53,160 bases of DNA, from contig NZ_CAJCKW010000017.1 in assembly GCF_903970965.1 (NCBI RefSeq), positions 1 through 53,160 on the forward strand, in the 5' to 3' direction. Origin of the DNA: Aureimonas sp. ME7 (GTDB lineage Bacteria > Pseudomonadota > Alphaproteobacteria > Rhizobiales > Rhizobiaceae). This document shows, piece after piece, positions 1 to 8,210 of the stretch (its first letter is position 1; each line of letters starts with the position of its first letter). The notes under the pieces were generated by a model. It ran no database searches, was not told the origin of the DNA, and saw only the letters and a list, made by a program, of their open reading frames with translations. A program made the translations under genes and the position numbers.

Positions 1-347
1 TTCTCGGCGATGACGTATTCGGGTCGCAGTTCTCCGACGACACGGTACATCTCGGGCCAGAAGTCGAAGGCGACGCGACGACCTCGAGATGCGGTGCTGA
101 ACGGCTGGCAGGGGAAGCCGCCGCAGACGACATCCACGCTGATCCCGTCGCGAACAAGTCGAGTTGCCGTGAGGTCGCGGATGTCGGCATAGCAGGGCAC
201 CTCCGGCCAGTGCTTGGCAAGAACGCGGCGGGGGAAGTCGGCAACCTCGCAGAAGGCTGCTGTCTGGAAGCCGCCCGTGCGCTCTAGGCCGAGGGCAAAG
301 CCGCCGATGCCGCTGAACAGATCAAGGACGCGCAGAGGCGCGCTCAT
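1..347 (-). CDS. C5-cytosine DNA methyltransferase, N-terminal part (runs off the window)
   Basis: The frame starts at ATG 347 and is still open at position 1, so about 115 residues are visible. They carry the SAM-binding motif I (DLFSGIGGFALGLE, residues 9-22) and the catalytic motif IV (PCQPFS, nucleophile Cys80). The last visible codons (YVIAE, then AA-) look like the start of the ENV motif VI. This is the normal order for Dcm-type enzymes that methylate cytosine C5 in duplex DNA. The start fits because motif I normally lies within the first 15 residues. No partner endonuclease is visible. The gene lies just inside a probable att site (481-525), so it probably belongs to a prophage or integrative element, where such enzymes often act alone against host restriction. 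That role is inference. The target specificity region is outside the window. Confidence 0.9.
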   Translation of the reverse strand, partial: MSAPLRVLDLFSGIGGFALGLERTGGFQTAAFCEVADFPRRVLAKHWPEVPCYADIRDLTATRLVRDGISVDVVCGGFPCQPFSTASRGRRVAFDFWPEMYRVVGELRPEYVIAE

Positions 348-480
348 GCTGCACCTCCAGCATAGAGGGCAGAGCCGCCCGAGATCCCTTTGCAAACGAG
401 GCGCAAGTCATTGATCGACTTAGGCGCTGCGGTGAACCGTTTTGCGAAATTCATCAGCAAAAACAACGGCCCGCATCTGC

Positions 481-525
481 TTCCTAATCTGGGGGTCGTT
501 GGTTCGAATCCAACTGGGATCACCA
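481..525 (+). other. 3' fragment of a tRNA-Arg(CCU) gene, probable attachment site (attR/attL)
   Basis: This stretch reads as the 3' part of a tRNA: anticodon loop TTCCTAA with anticodon CCT, 3' anticodon strand TCTGG, 5-nt variable loop, a perfect T arm (GTTGG / TTCGAAT / CCAAC, 499-515 approx.), acceptor strand TGGGATC, discriminator A and encoded CCA (523-525). No D arm or matching 5' acceptor strand (GATCCCA expected near 450) precedes it, and the anticodon stem is mispaired. Homology begins exactly at the anticodon loop. Tyrosine recombinases commonly cross over in tRNA anticodon loops and leave a duplicated 3' piece at the far element boundary, so this is best read as an att site. The methyltransferase side (left) is then the inside of the element. 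Confidence 0.7.
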
Positions 526-689
526 GCCAAACCGATGGCTAAGCAGTCCGATCCGATCGTGATCTCGCAATGGCATTGCGAAAGGGCTGCGTTCGTCGTT
601 TTCCGCATTGCTGGTGGAAGATTCAACAGGCTTCGATCGCGAACGTGGCCCCGTGTGCGCTGCCGTAGCAGGCTGAGGTTCCATTCCGG

Positions 690-1035
690 ACAGTCGGAGC
701 AGTATGGTGGTTGCGCGGGTGATGGCGGAGAGGAAGCGGCCGTTCATCAGTCGTATCGGCTGACCATCCGTCGTCGATCTTCCAGCCAACACGAACATGT
801 TCTCCATGCCGTCGCGTCCGATGTCGTGGCGCTTGTCATGCCCTACGGAGGCATTTCAGGATGTTAGCCTTGAACGGCTGAGCCCAGTGCATTTTTGCAC
901 GAAGCGTTTTGGAACCGACATCCGGGTGACGATGTCGCTCTCCTTTCAATGCTTCTAGCGTTTGAAAAGCGTCTTAGCCGGGCCGTAGTCCTTCCGCGTG
1001 TGCTACACGATCTGACAGGTCGCTTGGGAAGGAAC
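690..1035 (-). pseudogene. Decayed IS5-family transposase remnant
   Basis: Conceptual translation of the minus strand shows scattered pieces of an IS5/IS427-type transposase in different frames. An N-terminal piece near 1015-940 reads CQIV, stop, HTRKDYGPAKTLFKR, comparable to WRDGPKDYGPAKTLTNRW in the element at 52.6 kb. A C-terminal piece reads KRH...MENMF near 840-800, then CWLEDRRRMVSRYD in a shifted frame (about 760-800), then LMNGRFLSAIT in the first frame again (about 705-745). The middle, including most DDE-domain sequence, is deleted or unrecognisable, and stops interrupt every frame. No terminal repeats were found. It is a dead fossil, and its position beside the att site fits repeated insertion here. 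Confidence 0.55.
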
Positions 1036-1430
1036 CCCGCCGGTATGCCAGCTTCTTGTTCAACAACTCGAGGAAATAGGTCGCGCAAATCCGATCACAC
1101 CATGGATCCCGCAATAGGCGGTGCTCTTACCTCCTTGGATCCTGATCCCAGAAAGTTCTTCAGCGTCGAGTTTCGTGCAAGGAAGAGCTACGGGATCAGG
1201 GGCTCGAACACGTAGACGCAACTTGCGTCGCAACGGATAATTTCCGAATCTATGGCCGATCTACAAAGAAATGCAATCGAACGGAATGAAGTAAGACGCG
1301 GTACTCCTGCGAAGTGAGGAGATAAGCGCTCTGCGAGTCCTGAAAGAAAGGACCAGAAGCCAGCTGGATATGGGGAGCGTCCGATACAAGCTCTTCGTAT
1401 GGAGGAGCCCAACTCTTCTAAACGACGACG
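1036..1430. other. Gene-free stretch
   Basis: No convincing coding frame on either strand. The one noticeable structure is a tight 7-bp inverted repeat, GACGCAA-C-TTGCGTC at 1215-1229, of unknown role (operator-like rather than terminator-like, as no T-tract follows). The aldolase operon ends at 1431 and no clear intrinsic terminator was seen downstream of it. Confidence 0.5.
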
Positions 1431-2243
1431 TCAGGTCTCCCGGATTGGATAGCTACGTCCGATATCCGCCAGCGCTTTTCCGTTTCGACAGCCGGAGTTG
1501 ATGAAGTTGAGATCGTTGCCGACAAGCAGCATGTCGGCTCCCTCGCGCAGGAGATCGTCGGCTTGGTCGGCATCCGCCGGAAAGCAGGGCAACATGACCG
1601 CGATCCCGCGCGCATGGCTCGCCGAAACGAGTTGGCGCATCGCGTTGCGAACCACGGGATGTTTCATCGAATAGTCGACGGGAACGCCGATCGAGAGCGC
1701 GTAGTCGGCCGGACCGAAATGCACCGCATCGATGCCGGGCACGTCGAGGATCGCATCCATCTCCTCGAAGAACTCGAAGCTTTCGGCCATGGGCACGAGC
1801 AGCGTCTCGTGGTTTTCCCGCGCGGCGTAGTCGGTCCAGTCGAAGCCGGGTCCGCCATAGGCGGCCGATCGCACCGAACTGTCGCCGCCACGGCGGCCCA
1901 AGGGAGGGAACTTCGTCGCAGCCACGATCGCCCGCATCTGGTCGGCGGAATGGACCTGCGGAACGATGACGCCGGCGCCGCCGAGTTCGAGCGTCTTGCG
2001 AAGGGCCGTCGCGCCGTGGTCGGCTACGCGTACGAGCGGCGCCGTGCCGGCCAGCCGTGCGGCCAGGATCATCCGCTCCAGGGCGAAGTCGATGCCGAGC
2101 GCGGTGTGCTCGGTGTCGATGAACACGAAGTCAAGACCCCAATGAGCCGCGATCTCGACCACCGCGGGGCTGCCGGAGTAGACGTTGATACCGTAGGTTT
2201 TCCGGCCGGCGGTCAGCTTCTGGCGAAGGGTGAAGTCGCTCAT
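1431..2243 (-). CDS. HpcH/HpaI-type class II aldolase (GarL-like)
   Basis: 270 residues, normal length for the HpcH/HpaI family, which cleaves 4-hydroxy-2-oxo acids retro-aldol to pyruvate plus an aldehyde using a divalent metal. Visible family features: DFVFIDTEHTAL with the general-base His46, Arg72 in PLVRVADH, the GVIVPQV strand (91-97), PPLGRRGG (113-120), and likely metal ligands Glu154 (MAES) and Asp180 (FGPADYALSIG). Members include GarL (5-dehydro-4-deoxyglucarate to pyruvate and tartronate semialdehyde) and HpaI; substrate cannot be told from sequence. Its ATG overlaps the stop of the upstream amidase gene (ATGA), so the two are co-transcribed and translationally coupled. The nearby KdgD uses the GarL substrate, which makes a sugar-acid role attractive but unproven. 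Confidence 0.88.
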   Translation of the reverse strand: MSDFTLRQKLTAGRKTYGINVYSGSPAVVEIAAHWGLDFVFIDTEHTALGIDFALERMILAARLAGTAPLVRVADHGATALRKTLELGGAGVIVPQVHSADQMRAIVAATKFPPLGRRGGDSSVRSAAYGGPGFDWTDYAARENHETLLVPMAESFEFFEEMDAILDVPGIDAVHFGPADYALSIGVPVDYSMKHPVVRNAMRQLVSASHARGIAVMLPCFPADADQADDLLREGADMLLVGNDLNFINSGCRNGKALADIGRSYPIRET

Positions 2244-3064
2244 GGCGTGGTTCCGCAGATGCCGTAGTCCTGCGGTCGCCGATCGCGGAACGGGTGAACC
2301 TCATAGACGCCGGGATCGCGGATGATCGATTTGACGCGCGCCTTCGCAAGATCGACGTCGACCGTGAAGATGCCGTCCGCCATGCCGGCATTGACGAGCT
2401 CGACCCCGTCCGGGCCGATCAGGTGGCTCGACCCCATGAACTGCATTCCGTCGTCGAGATCGTTGCGGTTCGAGGAAAGGAAGTAGACGAAGTTCTCCGA
2501 CGCCCGCACCCGGCTGAAGATATCCGGGAGAATGCGTGCGGCCTCCGGCCAGGCAGCGGGCAGGACCACCAGTTCCGCGCCATGCAGCGCCAGCGTACGC
2601 GCCACTTCGGGGAAACGGATCTCGTAGCAGATCGCAAGACCCACCTTGCCGATGGGCGTTTCGAAGACCGACGGACCCGAGCTTTCCGGAATATCGACGA
2701 AACGATCGCCGATCATGAAGGGCAGATGCATCTTGTGGTGCAGGCCGATGATGCCGTCCGGGCCGATCAGCGCCGCGGTGTTCAGCGCCTGCGGTCCGCG
2801 CGTCTGGTAGAAGCCGACGACCACGAGGATGCCGGTCTGGCGAGAAACATCGATGATCGGCGCAAGATCGCCACGCTCCACATCCACGCTGGCTGCAAGC
2901 AGAGCTTCGCGGTTCTCGAACGAGCCGCCGGTCAGGAAGCATTCCGGAAACGCGATGAAGCGGGCCCCTTCAGCGGAGGCTTCGCGAGCCTTTGCGGCGA
3001 CAAGATCGATCGTTGCTGCGGTATCACCGTGGATCGGCGCGAATTGAGCGAACGCAAGCTTCAT
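2240..3064 (-). CDS. Carbon-nitrogen hydrolase (nitrilase superfamily amidase)
   Basis: 274 residues from ATG 3064, chosen because AAGAGG sits 8 nt upstream and the protein then begins MKLAFAQFAP, the usual nitrilase-fold first strand. The frame is open much further upstream, but that part has no family similarity. The catalytic triad is complete: Glu41 (FPECF), Lys111 (HHKMHLP) and Cys146 (AICYEIRFPE). These cytoplasmic enzymes hydrolyse amides, N-carbamoyl groups or nitriles; the length and the CYEIRFPE motif resemble omega-amidase (Nit2-like) and related amidases more than true nitrilases. It is first in a two-gene operon with the aldolase (4-bp overlap) and divergent from the GntR gene at 3473. 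Likely job: releasing ammonia from an amidated or carbamoylated acid before aldol cleavage (inference). Confidence 0.88.
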   Translation of the reverse strand: MKLAFAQFAPIHGDTAATIDLVAAKAREASAEGARFIAFPECFLTGGSFENREALLAASVDVERGDLAPIIDVSRQTGILVVVGFYQTRGPQALNTAALIGPDGIIGLHHKMHLPFMIGDRFVDIPESSGPSVFETPIGKVGLAICYEIRFPEVARTLALHGAELVVLPAAWPEAARILPDIFSRVRASENFVYFLSSNRNDLDDGMQFMGSSHLIGPDGVELVNAGMADGIFTVDVDLAKARVKSIIRDPGVYEVHPFRDRRPQDYGICGTTP

Positions 3065-3472
3065 CAATGGGTCCTCTTGGCGACTGATATGGCAACGGCA
3101 GGCCTGTCGTGCCGTTCGGCAGGCCGGCTTCCGGCAAGTCCGGGAAGCCGGCGGCAGACGGGACGTGGGAGATCGTGAGCGTTTCGATGGAGGCCGAGCG
3201 TTCATCGAGGCGCGCAGGACAAAAGCCGCCGAGGACCTCGACCCCGGCGCCAATCCGTCGGCCGCCAAACAGCCTGTCATCCTCCTTCCGGTTGGCGGGA
3301 GGTGACCGGTCGTCCGCATCATATGCTTCCCTTGAGCTGACGCTCGAGTATGGATGTCCGAACCAAGCATGGCAAAGTAGTAATATGAGTTCTCGATACA
3401 TGCTATGAGATAATTGATGTCGGACGACAAGCGGCTTGTCGGGCGTCGGGGTGTCGCTTTAAATCGCACCAC
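3065..3472. promoter_or_regulatory. Divergent promoter region between amidase and GntR genes
   Basis: A 408-bp gene-free region with divergent reading outward. The AT-richest part is about 3370-3420, next to a set of inverted half-sites at 3418-3441 (listed separately). It must hold the promoters for the amidase-aldolase operon and for the FCD regulator. I could not assign -35/-10 boxes with confidence. Confidence 0.5.
3418..3441. promoter_or_regulatory. Candidate operator: three alternating TGTCG half-sites
   Basis: Two overlapping inverted repeats share a middle arm: TGTCG-GA-CGACA at 3418-3429, and CGACAAG-CGG-CTTGTCG at 3425-3441. GntR/FadR-type dimers bind short palindromes of this size, and the site lies about 30 bp before the start of the GntR gene, so autoregulation and control of the divergent operon are likely. 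Binding is inferred, not shown. Confidence 0.5.
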
Positions 3473-4216
3473 ATGAATGCTGGCCCGGAGCCGAGAACCA
3501 TGCCACGGAACGACACCCCGCAGTCCGGCACACTTGTCGCCCGCACGGTCGCGAACCTGCGCAAGGCGATTGCGGAAGGGGCCTACAAGCCGGGCGAGCG
3601 CATCCCGAGCGAAGCACAGATGACGGTGCAACAGGGCGTCAGCCGCACGGTGATCCGCGAGGCCGTCGCGGCGCTTCGCGCTGACGGACTGGTCGAGCCG
3701 CGTCAAGGCGCAGGGGTCTTCGTGCTACCCCAGCCCGAGCCCGCCAGCCTTCCGTTCCAGGGGATCGACTACGACAAGATTTCGAACGTTCTGGAGCTTC
3801 TCGAATTGCGGCTTCCGATCGAGGTGGAAGCTGCGGGTCTGGCCGCTGTGCGTCGCTCGCCGGGACAGGAAGAGGCCATCCTGCGCCGCCAGCACGAGAT
3901 CGAATCGTGCGAGCAGCAGGGGACTTCGACCGTCGACGCCGATTTCAACCTTCACTTGGCCATCGCCGATGCGACCAACAATTCGCGCTTCCGCGAGTTC
4001 CTGACGATGATGGGGCGCGGAATCATTCCTCGCTCGGCCCTGGCCGCGCGCGATACGAACAATGGCGGCGTCGATCTGGCGCTGATTCATCGGGAACATG
4101 CCGTCATCGTAGCTGCAATTCTCGATGGCGATGCCGATGGTGCGCGGGAAGGCATGCGCCTTCACCTGAAGGGCAGCCAGCTTCGCTATCGGCAGCTCCT
4201 GCAAAGTCGTCGCTAA
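3473..4216 (+). CDS. GntR-family regulator, FadR/FCD subfamily (block A)
   Basis: 247 residues. An N-terminal winged helix (about 20-90; GERIPSEAQM, VSRTVIREAVAALRADGLVEPRQGAGVFV) is followed by an all-helical FCD ligand domain. Candidate FCD metal or ligand residues are Asp and His in DADFNLHLAIADATNN, His in LIHREHAVI and His in MRLHLKG. FCD regulators typically bind organic acids or metal-chelated acids and repress neighbouring catabolic genes. The gene sits between the divergent amidase-aldolase operon and downstream kdgD, which starts 73 bp after its stop, and is probably the controller of both. An in-frame internal ATG at residue 10 (MPRND) is an alternative start. The wing and recognition helix closely resemble the second FCD regulator at 14.3 kb (SRTVIREAVAAL in both). 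Confidence 0.9.
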   Translation: MNAGPEPRTMPRNDTPQSGTLVARTVANLRKAIAEGAYKPGERIPSEAQMTVQQGVSRTVIREAVAALRADGLVEPRQGAGVFVLPQPEPASLPFQGIDYDKISNVLELLELRLPIEVEAAGLAAVRRSPGQEEAILRRQHEIESCEQQGTSTVDADFNLHLAIADATNNSRFREFLTMMGRGIIPRSALAARDTNNGGVDLALIHREHAVIVAAILDGDADGAREGMRLHLKGSQLRYRQLLQSRR

Positions 4217-4223
4217 TTCATAA

Positions 4224-5195
<972 letters not shown>

Positions 5196-5219
5196 CCGCA
5201 CATCCCTTCGGCAAACGGG

Positions 5220-5247
5220 AAAAGGGGCCTTTCGGCCCCTTTCTTTC
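5220..5247. terminator. Bidirectional intrinsic terminator between kdgD and the aminotransferase gene
   Basis: A 9-bp perfect stem, AAAGGGGCC-TTTC-GGCCCCTTT (5221-5242), with T-rich sequence on the plus side (CTTTC) and a short T run on the minus side. The two convergent genes end at 5195 and 5278, so it can serve both. Confidence 0.85.
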
Positions 5248-5277
5248 GTCTTGGCTTCCGAGATGAACCGACATGCC

Positions 5278-6480
5278 TCAGGCGAGCGCGCGCACCATCG
5301 CTTCCAGCCGATCGCAGGCCTTTTCCAATTGCGCGTCCGACGCGGCGATCGAGAAGCGGATATGGCCCGGAGCGCCGAACGCGATGCCGGGGATGCTGGA
5401 AACGCCGAACTCTTCGAGAAGCACCCGCGCGAAGGCGGTATCGTCCACGATCTGCGCGCCGGCCGGGCTCCGGCGACCCAAAAGGCCGGAAATCCCGATG
5501 AACGCATAGAAGGCGCCCGGCGGCGGCGCGAAGTCGATGCCCGGTATCGTGCCGAGGCGGTTCGCCACGAGCGCGGCACGGCGACGGAAGAGCGCGACGC
5601 CCTCGCCGACGGGCGACTGGTCGCCGTCGAGGGCTGCGAGCGCCGCGGCCTGCGCCGGGGCCGAGACGGAGGTGACGCTCTGCGACTGCATCTTGGCCAT
5701 CGCCGCGATGAGACCCTTCGGCCCCGCCGCGTAGCCGACGCGCCAGCCGGTCATCGCATAGGCCTTCGACACGCCGTTGACGATCAGCGTGCGTTCGCGA
5801 AGCGCGGGGCAGGCTTCGCCGAACGAAACGAAGGGCTGATCGGCCAGGAGGATATGCTCGTAGATTTCATCGGACAGAACGAGGATGTTCGGGTGCTTCG
5901 CAAGCACCGCGCCGAGCGCCTCGTATTCGGTCCGCGTCATCACCGCGCCGGTCGGGTTGGAGGGCGAGTTCAGCATCAGCCAGCGCGTGCGCGGCGTGAT
6001 CGCCGCCTCGAGCTGCGCTGCCGTCAGCTTGAAGCCGCTCGCGGCCGGACACTCGACATAGACCGGCGTGCCGCCGTTCAGCGTCACGATGTCGCCGTAG
6101 GAAACCCAGCACGGCGTCGGGATGACCACCTCGTCGCCCTTTTCCAGCGTCGCCAGGAAGGCGTCGAAGAGAAGCTGCTTGGCGCCGTTGCCGACCACGA
6201 TCTCGTCGAGACCGAAAGACAGGCCGTTGTCGCGGCTGAACTTCGCGGCGATCGCCCGGCGCAGCGGCTCGTTGCCGGCCGGGACACCGTAGCGCAGGCC
6301 CCCGGCGCGGATCGCGGCGCAGGCCGCATCCGACACGTGCGCCGGCGGCTCGAAATCCGGTTCGCCGAGCGACAGGTCGACGATGTCGCGCCCTTCCTGG
6401 ATCAGGCGCTTGGCCGCCATGGAAACAGCCATCGACGGCGAGGATTTGACGGCGGCAGCGCGCGAATTCTCGAAGGTCAT
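5278..6480 (-). CDS. PLP-dependent class I/II aminotransferase
   Basis: 400 residues, standard for the aspartate aminotransferase I-gamma group. Shows LGEPDF (substrate loop, about 38-43), GNGAKQLL (97-104), NSPSNPTGAV (171-180), DEIYEHI (204-210), the PLP Schiff-base Lys239 in SKAYAMTGWRVGY, and a late Arg in HIRFSIA that would bind the substrate carboxylate. It transfers an amino group from an amino acid to a 2-oxo acid in the cytoplasm; substrate is not deducible. It is the last gene of a run (ABC importer, hyuA, hyuB, aminotransferase) on the minus strand, separated from hyuB by 78 bp. In that context it most likely transaminates the amino acid released by lactam opening (inference). Confidence 0.9.
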   Translation of the reverse strand: MTFENSRAAAVKSSPSMAVSMAAKRLIQEGRDIVDLSLGEPDFEPPAHVSDAACAAIRAGGLRYGVPAGNEPLRRAIAAKFSRDNGLSFGLDEIVVGNGAKQLLFDAFLATLEKGDEVVIPTPCWVSYGDIVTLNGGTPVYVECPAASGFKLTAAQLEAAITPRTRWLMLNSPSNPTGAVMTRTEYEALGAVLAKHPNILVLSDEIYEHILLADQPFVSFGEACPALRERTLIVNGVSKAYAMTGWRVGYAAGPKGLIAAMAKMQSQSVTSVSAPAQAAALAALDGDQSPVGEGVALFRRRAALVANRLGTIPGIDFAPPPGAFYAFIGISGLLGRRSPAGAQIVDDTAFARVLLEEFGVSSIPGIAFGAPGHIRFSIAASDAQLEKACDRLEAMVRALA

Positions 6481-6558
6481 GCTTGGAAGATCCGTCCTGA
6501 TGCATGCGAAGGGGATGGAAACGATGAAGGGGCGGACCTTTCCGATCCGCTCCGATGC

Positions 6559-8196
6559 TCAACTGGCCTTGACGTAGTCGTAGGCGCGATCGCGCTCCGC
6601 CGCCTGTGGGTCGCGCTTGTCGGGCGCCCCGTAGCCGCCGCCGCCCGGCAGTTGAAGGATCAGGCGGCGCCCGGCCGGTACGTGCTGCCGGCCTTTGGCT
6701 TCCAGAACCGTGCCGTCGTCGAGGAGCACCGCTCCGCGCGCGCCGTCCTCGCCGCCCTCCCGGCCGCGCGGCGGGTGCTCGACACGGTCGAACATGGCGT
6801 TGAAGTAGATCTCATGGCCCTCGGTCGGCGAAATCTCGACGACCTGGCCGAGCCCGCCGCGGAACTCGCCGGCCCCGCCCGATCCGTCACGCAGTTCCTT
6901 GCGCCAGAAGATCACCGGGCCGACATGCTCGGTCGCCTCGATCGACATGGAATGAACGCCGCTCGGGAAAGCCGTGGCGTTGAGGCCGTCGAGCGTCGAG
7001 CGAGCGCCCGCCCCGCCGGAGTTGAAAAGAAGCACCTCGGCGCGCCGTCCGCCGTCCGCAGGCGCGGCGTCGCCCGAGAGCGGACGGGCGCTGACATGGA
7101 GGTTCCACAGCGCACCGGCGCCTTCCGCCGGGACGCGGCCGGGCAGCATCTTGTGCACGGCGCCGAGCACCGCGTCGGGCACGAGATGGCCGAGAACGTG
7201 GCGCACGGACACGGGCGCCGGATGCTGTGCGTTCAGGATGCAGTTCGCCGGCGCCGTCACCTTGAAGGGGAGGAGCGAGGCGTAATTGTTGGGAATGTCC
7301 GGCGCCAGCGAGCATTTCAGGCCGTAGCAGGCATAGGCGGTGGAGTAGATCAGCGGGCAGTTGATGCCCTTGGGGCTCGGCGGCGAGGTGCCCTCGAAGT
7401 CGGCCGTGATCTCCTCCTCGCCGACGTCGATCCGCACCGCGATGTCGATCGGCGAGCCGTAGCCGTCGACGCGCATCGTGTTGGCGAAGGAGCCCTTGGG
7501 CAGGGCGCGAATGCGCTCGAGCGTCGCCTCGAGGCTGCGCTCGAAGATGAACTCGGCGAGCGTTTCGAGATCGGCGAGGCCGAACTCCTCCATCATGTCC
7601 ATCAGACGGCGATGGCCGATCTCGTTGCAGGCGGCGAGCGCATAGACGTCGCCGACCACCTGATGGCTCTCGCGCACGTTGTTGTGCAGGATGTTGACGA
7701 GGTCCTTGTTCACACGTCCACGCTCGGCGAACTTCATGATGGGCACGAAGATGCCCTCCTCGTAGACCTCGTTGGCATCCGGCCCGAACCCGCGCCCGCC
7801 GACGTCCACCACATGTGCGGTGCAGGCGAAGTAGCCGACGAGCTTGCCGTTGCGGAAGCTCGGCGAGACCACGGTGAAGTCGTGGAGGTGGCCGGTGCCT
7901 TTCCAAGGGTCGTTGGTGATGTAGCAGTCGCCCTCGAAGATGTTCTCCGGGCCGATGTCTCGGATGAAGTGGCCGACGGCCTCGGCCATCGCGTTGACGT
8001 GGCCCGGCGTGCCGGTGACGGCCTGAGCGATCATCTGGCCGCCGCGGTTGAAGACGCCGGCCGACAGGTCGCCCGATTCGCGTACGGAGGTGGAGAAGGC
8101 GGTCCGGATCAGGGTGAGGGCCTGCTCCTCGACCACCGAGATGAGGCGATTCCACATGATCTGGTTGTGGACTTCGGAAAGGATGGCGTTGGTCAT
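6559..8196 (-). CDS. hyuB: Hydantoinase B / 5-oxoprolinase beta-type subunit
   Basis: 545 residues, usual for the HyuB family. Begins with the typical NQIMWNRLISVVEEQA helix and contains RESGDLSAGVFNRGGQMIAQA, GHVNAMAEAVGHF, GDCYITNDPWKGTGHLHDF, FACTAHVVDVGGRGFG and, near the C-terminus, GGAGEFRGGLGQ and LPGGGGYGAP. HyuA and HyuB together hydrolyse the ring amide of 5-oxoproline, hydantoins or related cyclic amides at the cost of ATP, also acting in carboxylation machines such as acetone carboxylase. The gene begins 14 bp after hyuA stops, so the two are co-expressed subunits. Which cyclic amide is used cannot be read from sequence. Confidence 0.92.
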   Translation of the reverse strand: MTNAILSEVHNQIMWNRLISVVEEQALTLIRTAFSTSVRESGDLSAGVFNRGGQMIAQAVTGTPGHVNAMAEAVGHFIRDIGPENIFEGDCYITNDPWKGTGHLHDFTVVSPSFRNGKLVGYFACTAHVVDVGGRGFGPDANEVYEEGIFVPIMKFAERGRVNKDLVNILHNNVRESHQVVGDVYALAACNEIGHRRLMDMMEEFGLADLETLAEFIFERSLEATLERIRALPKGSFANTMRVDGYGSPIDIAVRIDVGEEEITADFEGTSPPSPKGINCPLIYSTAYACYGLKCSLAPDIPNNYASLLPFKVTAPANCILNAQHPAPVSVRHVLGHLVPDAVLGAVHKMLPGRVPAEGAGALWNLHVSARPLSGDAAPADGGRRAEVLLFNSGGAGARSTLDGLNATAFPSGVHSMSIEATEHVGPVIFWRKELRDGSGGAGEFRGGLGQVVEISPTEGHEIYFNAMFDRVEHPPRGREGGEDGARGAVLLDDGTVLEAKGRQHVPAGRRLILQLPGGGGYGAPDKRDPQAAERDRAYDYVKAS

Positions 8197-8210
8197 CGTC
8201 CTTGATCCCT

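Noticed and set aside
481-525. Intact tRNA gene
   Set aside because: No D arm, no 5' acceptor strand and a mispaired anticodon stem; only the 3' part is present.
420-867. Open frames on both strands over the tRNA fragment (SWIRTNDPQIRKQ on the minus strand, SLVRIQLGS on the plus strand)
   Set aside because: These are well-known false proteins produced by translating tRNA sequence; no ribosome-binding sites.
5251-8205. Very long plus-strand open frame (984 codons) opposite the aminotransferase and hyuB
   Set aside because: Antisense shadow of two well-supported genes; Arg/Asp/Gly-rich composition with no family match, caused by high GC.
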